From Spirochaetales bacterium (GTDB taxonomy: Bacteria; Spirochaetota; Spirochaetia; DSM-2461): a DNA stretch of 64,000 nt. Position 1 is the stretch's first letter; each line of letters starts with the position of its first letter. The DNA is taken from the NCBI GenBank assembly GCA_022360655.1, contig JAKSCK010000237.1, positions 26,091-90,090 of the forward strand, in the 5' to 3' direction. Of the stretch, positions 61,485 through 64,000 are shown in pieces. Below the pieces are notes generated by a model. The model did not search any database and was not told where the DNA came from. It was given only the letters and a program-made list of their open reading frames with translations. Both the position numbers and the translations under genes were made by a program.

Positions 61485-63014
61485 ATGAAAAGAGGAGCTG
61501 CACTGTTGTTCATGGCCGTTTTGGTCATCACCTCTGTGTTTGCCAATGGCCGCGCAGAAGAGGCATCGGAAAACGAATTTGTTGAACTCAAAATGTACCT
61601 TGTTGGCGACACTGTTCCTGACTATGACATGATGCTGGATGAACTCAACGTGCTGATGGAAGAGGATATCAATGCCTCTCTTGACGTCAACTTCACCACC
61701 TGGGTGGACTGGCAAACAAAACTTCGTCTCATCCTATCTTCAGGAGAGAAAGTGGACCTGGTTCACATGGCTCCCTGGGGAATCTACAGTGAGCAGGCCC
61801 AAGCCGGCAGCCTGATGGACATTCGGAACCTGGCTCCAACCTACGCTCCAGAAACCTGGAACAGCTACAATCCTGACATTCTTAAGCAAACCGAAATCAA
61901 TGGTGGAGTGTACATGATGCCCTTCCGTTACACCGAACCCATTGGCCAGGGGATTGTGTACAGGAAAGACCTGGCCAAGAAGTATGGCATCAATGAAGTC
62001 AACAGCACCGAATCCCTCATGGCCCTCCTCAAAGCCGTCCATGACAATGAGGCCATGGTTCCCTTCAATGCAGGTGAATTTGATCTTACCGTTTGGATTG
62101 GAATGGCTGGAATGATTCAAAACAGCCGCCCCCAAAGTGCCTTCAAAGTACTGTTGGAGAATACAGAAGGGGTGATTGCCTATGTGAACTATGATCAGCC
62201 GGAAACCATTCTCTATGACTATGAGAGTGCCTACTACAAAGAAACCATGGATTTCATGCGCACCATGTACAATGAAGAACTCATTCCCCGGAATGTGCTC
62301 TCCAACACCATTGGTTCTCGGGAAGCCTTCCTGGCCGGCAAAAGTGCAATGACCACCCTTAACCCCCTCAATGCCAATGAAGAATTCCAAAAAATCCAAA
62401 ACTCCAATCCCGAATGGGAACTGGGCTATTGGCTCCCCATGACCACCATGGCCAGCCATGAAAAAGCTCCAGCCATCAACAACGGGATGTCCATTCCCAC
62501 CGCTTCAGAGAACCCCGAACGCGCCCTGATGCTCCTTGAAAAACTCCACCAAGATCAGCGTTACCATGACCTCACCACCTACGGAGTTCAGGGAGTGCAC
62601 TGGGAATTAACAAGTGATGGTGAAATCACCGCTCCTCAGGGGTTGGATTTGAGTGACTCAGGATTCCAATGGGATCGTCCCTGTCCTTGGGGCTGGCGAG
62701 AAGAAAAGTTCTATCGCCTCAATGTCTTAAAATCCCCCTCTGTTTGGGGAGAAGTCAAAGCCTCTCAAGAAACCATGTATGACATAGGGGTGGAACGAAA
62801 ATGGACCGATTTTACCTTTGACAAGTCCAATGTCAGCACCGAAATTTCCGCCCTCAACACTGTGCGCACAGGTGTTTTCTCCGCACTTTCTTGGGGCTTA
62901 ATGGATGTGGAGGAAGGTTACCAAGAGCTGATTGATGACTATGACAATGCGGGAATTGAAACCGTCAAACAAGAGTTAGAAGATCAGTGGTCAGCTTATC
63001 TCGCTGGAAACTAA
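61485..63014 (+). CDS. Extracellular oligosaccharide-binding protein (second Lpl locus)
   Basis: 509 residues. A signal peptide (ALLFMAVLVITSVFA) is followed by NGRAEEAS, the fourth binding protein here with the FANG junction and no lipobox cysteine. Family-1 features include INASLDVNFTTWVDWQTKLRL, VDLVHMAPWG and GVYMMPFRYTEP; the C-terminal half resembles DUF3502-type binding proteins. AAGGAG precedes ATG. It ends 27 bases before a strong terminator. Substrate unknown. Confidence 0.9.
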   Translation: MKRGAALLFMAVLVITSVFANGRAEEASENEFVELKMYLVGDTVPDYDMMLDELNVLMEEDINASLDVNFTTWVDWQTKLRLILSSGEKVDLVHMAPWGIYSEQAQAGSLMDIRNLAPTYAPETWNSYNPDILKQTEINGGVYMMPFRYTEPIGQGIVYRKDLAKKYGINEVNSTESLMALLKAVHDNEAMVPFNAGEFDLTVWIGMAGMIQNSRPQSAFKVLLENTEGVIAYVNYDQPETILYDYESAYYKETMDFMRTMYNEELIPRNVLSNTIGSREAFLAGKSAMTTLNPLNANEEFQKIQNSNPEWELGYWLPMTTMASHEKAPAINNGMSIPTASENPERALMLLEKLHQDQRYHDLTTYGVQGVHWELTSDGEITAPQGLDLSDSGFQWDRPCPWGWREEKFYRLNVLKSPSVWGEVKASQETMYDIGVERKWTDFTFDKSNVSTEISALNTVRTGVFSALSWGLMDVEEGYQELIDDYDNAGIETVKQELEDQWSAYLAGN

Positions 63015-63040
63015 ACCCATTGTTCCCAGCATTCTAGATC

Positions 63041-63070
63041 GACCCCGGTGCTCCGCACCGGGGTCTTTTT
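63041..63070 (+). terminator. Rho-independent terminator, ATCGACCCC type
   Basis: GACCCCGGTGC/GCACCGGGGTC, perfect 11-bp stem with a TCC loop, followed by TTTTT. It ends the second Lpl operon and may also serve the converging permease gene. Confidence 0.95.
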
Positions 63071-63079
63071 ATGAGTTCT

Positions 63080-64000
63080 TTATTCGTGGGACAGGGCATC
63101 CACAGGATCCAACTTGCTGGCCCGTGCCGCCGGATACAAACCAAAGAACAGCCCTACACCGCCGGAGAAGGCCACAGCCATCAGAATGGCCATGGGATCG
63201 GGAGCAAGAGTCCATCCCAAACTTTTCACAGCAAGGGAACTCAACCCCAGTCCACTGGCCACACCAACAATGCCCCCCAAGGTGGTGAGAAGGGCCGCTT
63301 CCGTGAGAAACTGAAAGCGAATCACCGCAGGAGTGGCTCCCAAAGCTTTACGAATACCAATTTCCTTGGTGCGTTCAGAAACAGAAACCAGCATGATGTT
63401 CATGATGCCAATTCCTCCAACCACCAAACTGATGGCCGCCACACCTGCGAGAAAAAGATTCAACGTTTGAGTGATGCCAGAAAACATTTCTGCCATTCCC
63501 GCAGGAGACATCACCCGAACCGAATCGCTTCCTTCAAAACTTTCTGTGAAAAAGGTATTCAGATTCTCTTCCACCACAAGAACATCGGCTCCAGCCTTGG
63601 CAAGCACGCCATACTCTCTCACCGAGTCTATCCGCTGAAGCCGGGCATCAAATGTGCTGGCTGGAATATACACTGTCGAATCAAAGGAGTTTCCCATGGT
63701 ATCCGCCTCACTCTTCATCACCCCAACCACCCGAAAACTCCGGGCTTGATTGCGGAAAATCCGAATGCGCTCCCCCACGGCTCCCCCCTCAGGAAACAGG
63801 CTCTGGGCAATTTCAGCACCAAGAACGGCCACGGCATCCCGGTCCGAGTCATGAGATTCGTTGATAAAAGTTCCACTCTCAGGTGTGTACTGATAGATGT
63901 TGGCATAATCGGGAAGCACTCCCATCACTTCCACTCCATCATAACGTTGGGCACCATGAGAAACCGTGAATTGAGCACTCACAAGAGGCACCACAGCTTC
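63080..64000 (-). CDS. MacB/FtsX-type ABC permease, cut by the right edge
   Basis: At least 306 residues of the C-terminal part; the frame stays open to the window end, so the N-terminus is missing and the track start (GTG 63994) is internal. A MacB-like periplasmic core (AVLGAEIAQSLFPEGGAVGERIRI, FRVVGVMK) is followed by three helices of the FtsX fold with the conserved ERTKEIGIRKALGA motif, ending KLDPVDALSHE. Such permeases form export or mechanotransmission systems with an ATPase and a periplasmic adaptor, for example for antibiotics, peptides or lipoproteins. Neither partner is in this window. Confidence 0.92.
   Translation of the reverse strand, partial: EAVVPLVSAQFTVSHGAQRYDGVEVMGVLPDYANIYQYTPESGTFINESHDSDRDAVAVLGAEIAQSLFPEGGAVGERIRIFRNQARSFRVVGVMKSEADTMGNSFDSTVYIPASTFDARLQRIDSVREYGVLAKAGADVLVVEENLNTFFTESFEGSDSVRVMSPAGMAEMFSGITQTLNLFLAGVAAISLVVGGIGIMNIMLVSVSERTKEIGIRKALGATPAVIRFQFLTEAALLTTLGGIVGVASGLGLSSLAVKSLGWTLAPDPMAILMAVAFSGGVGLFFGLYPAARASKLDPVDALSHE

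Noticed and set aside
61740-62459. Minus ORF of 239 aa opposite a binding-protein gene
   Set aside because: Shadow; His/Gly-rich composition and no ribosome site.

Overview
The window looks like a chromosomal segment of a free-living, saccharolytic, anaerobic or facultative spirochaete of the Spirochaeta/Sphaerochaeta/Treponema type. This is an inference. The sequence shows four ABC solute-binding proteins whose signal peptides end in an unusual F-A-N-G motif instead of a lipobox cysteine. It also shows outer-membrane beta-barrel proteins, a Na+-pumping oxaloacetate decarboxylase beside GTP-type PEP carboxykinases, and many AraC- and LacI-type sugar regulators. No rRNA, tRNA, CRISPR array, prophage or intact insertion sequence was recognised.

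Layout. 0-1.9 kb: the start of a gene leaving the left edge, then an Fe-S assembly group (A-type carrier, small unknown ORF, Mrp/ApbC ATPase), all minus. 2.1-4.3 kb: znuCBA-like metal uptake operon (plus). 4.4-15.1 kb: two giant minus-strand surface proteins, a 1928-aa Ig-repeat/propeller lipoprotein followed by a 1640-aa Ig-repeat protein with a C-terminal beta-barrel; a 219-aa outer-membrane protein diverges from them. 16.5-19.9 kb: oadGAB Na+ pump. 20-21.4 kb: TrmO-like protein and an AraC/GyrI-like regulator.

21.6-30.1 kb: sugar locus with two permeases, a binding protein, a LytS-type kinase/AraC-type response regulator pair and a GH36 alpha-galactosidase. Paired direct repeats beside the binding-protein promoter suggest regulator control. 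The locus is bracketed by three diverged copies of a GC-rich intergenic repeat. 30.4-36.3 kb: SWI2/SNF2 ATPase, a cyclic-nucleotide-binding protein and a diguanylate cyclase. 36.5-40.5 kb: two divergently transcribed PEP carboxykinase paralogues. With oadGAB these form a PEP/oxaloacetate/pyruvate node that can store energy as a Na+ gradient.

40.9-47.0 kb: sugar operon (binding protein, two permeases, a GHL6/GH151-like hydrolase, LacI regulator) behind a promoter carrying three operator-like repeats. 47.1-50.0 kb: YgiQ-type radical SAM protein and a MerR/TipAS regulator. 50.3-56.4 kb: a visibly AT-rich Lpl-type oligosaccharide transport island with a membrane-bound AraC regulator, probably acquired. 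57.1-63.0 kb: a second, normal-composition locus of the same design. The right edge cuts a MacB/FtsX-type permease.

The best candidates for something undescribed are the giant Ig-repeat surface pair with its companion barrel, the paired PEP carboxykinases, the triple LacI operator, a family of ATCGACCCC hairpins at gene ends, and the GC-rich repeat around the alpha-galactoside locus.
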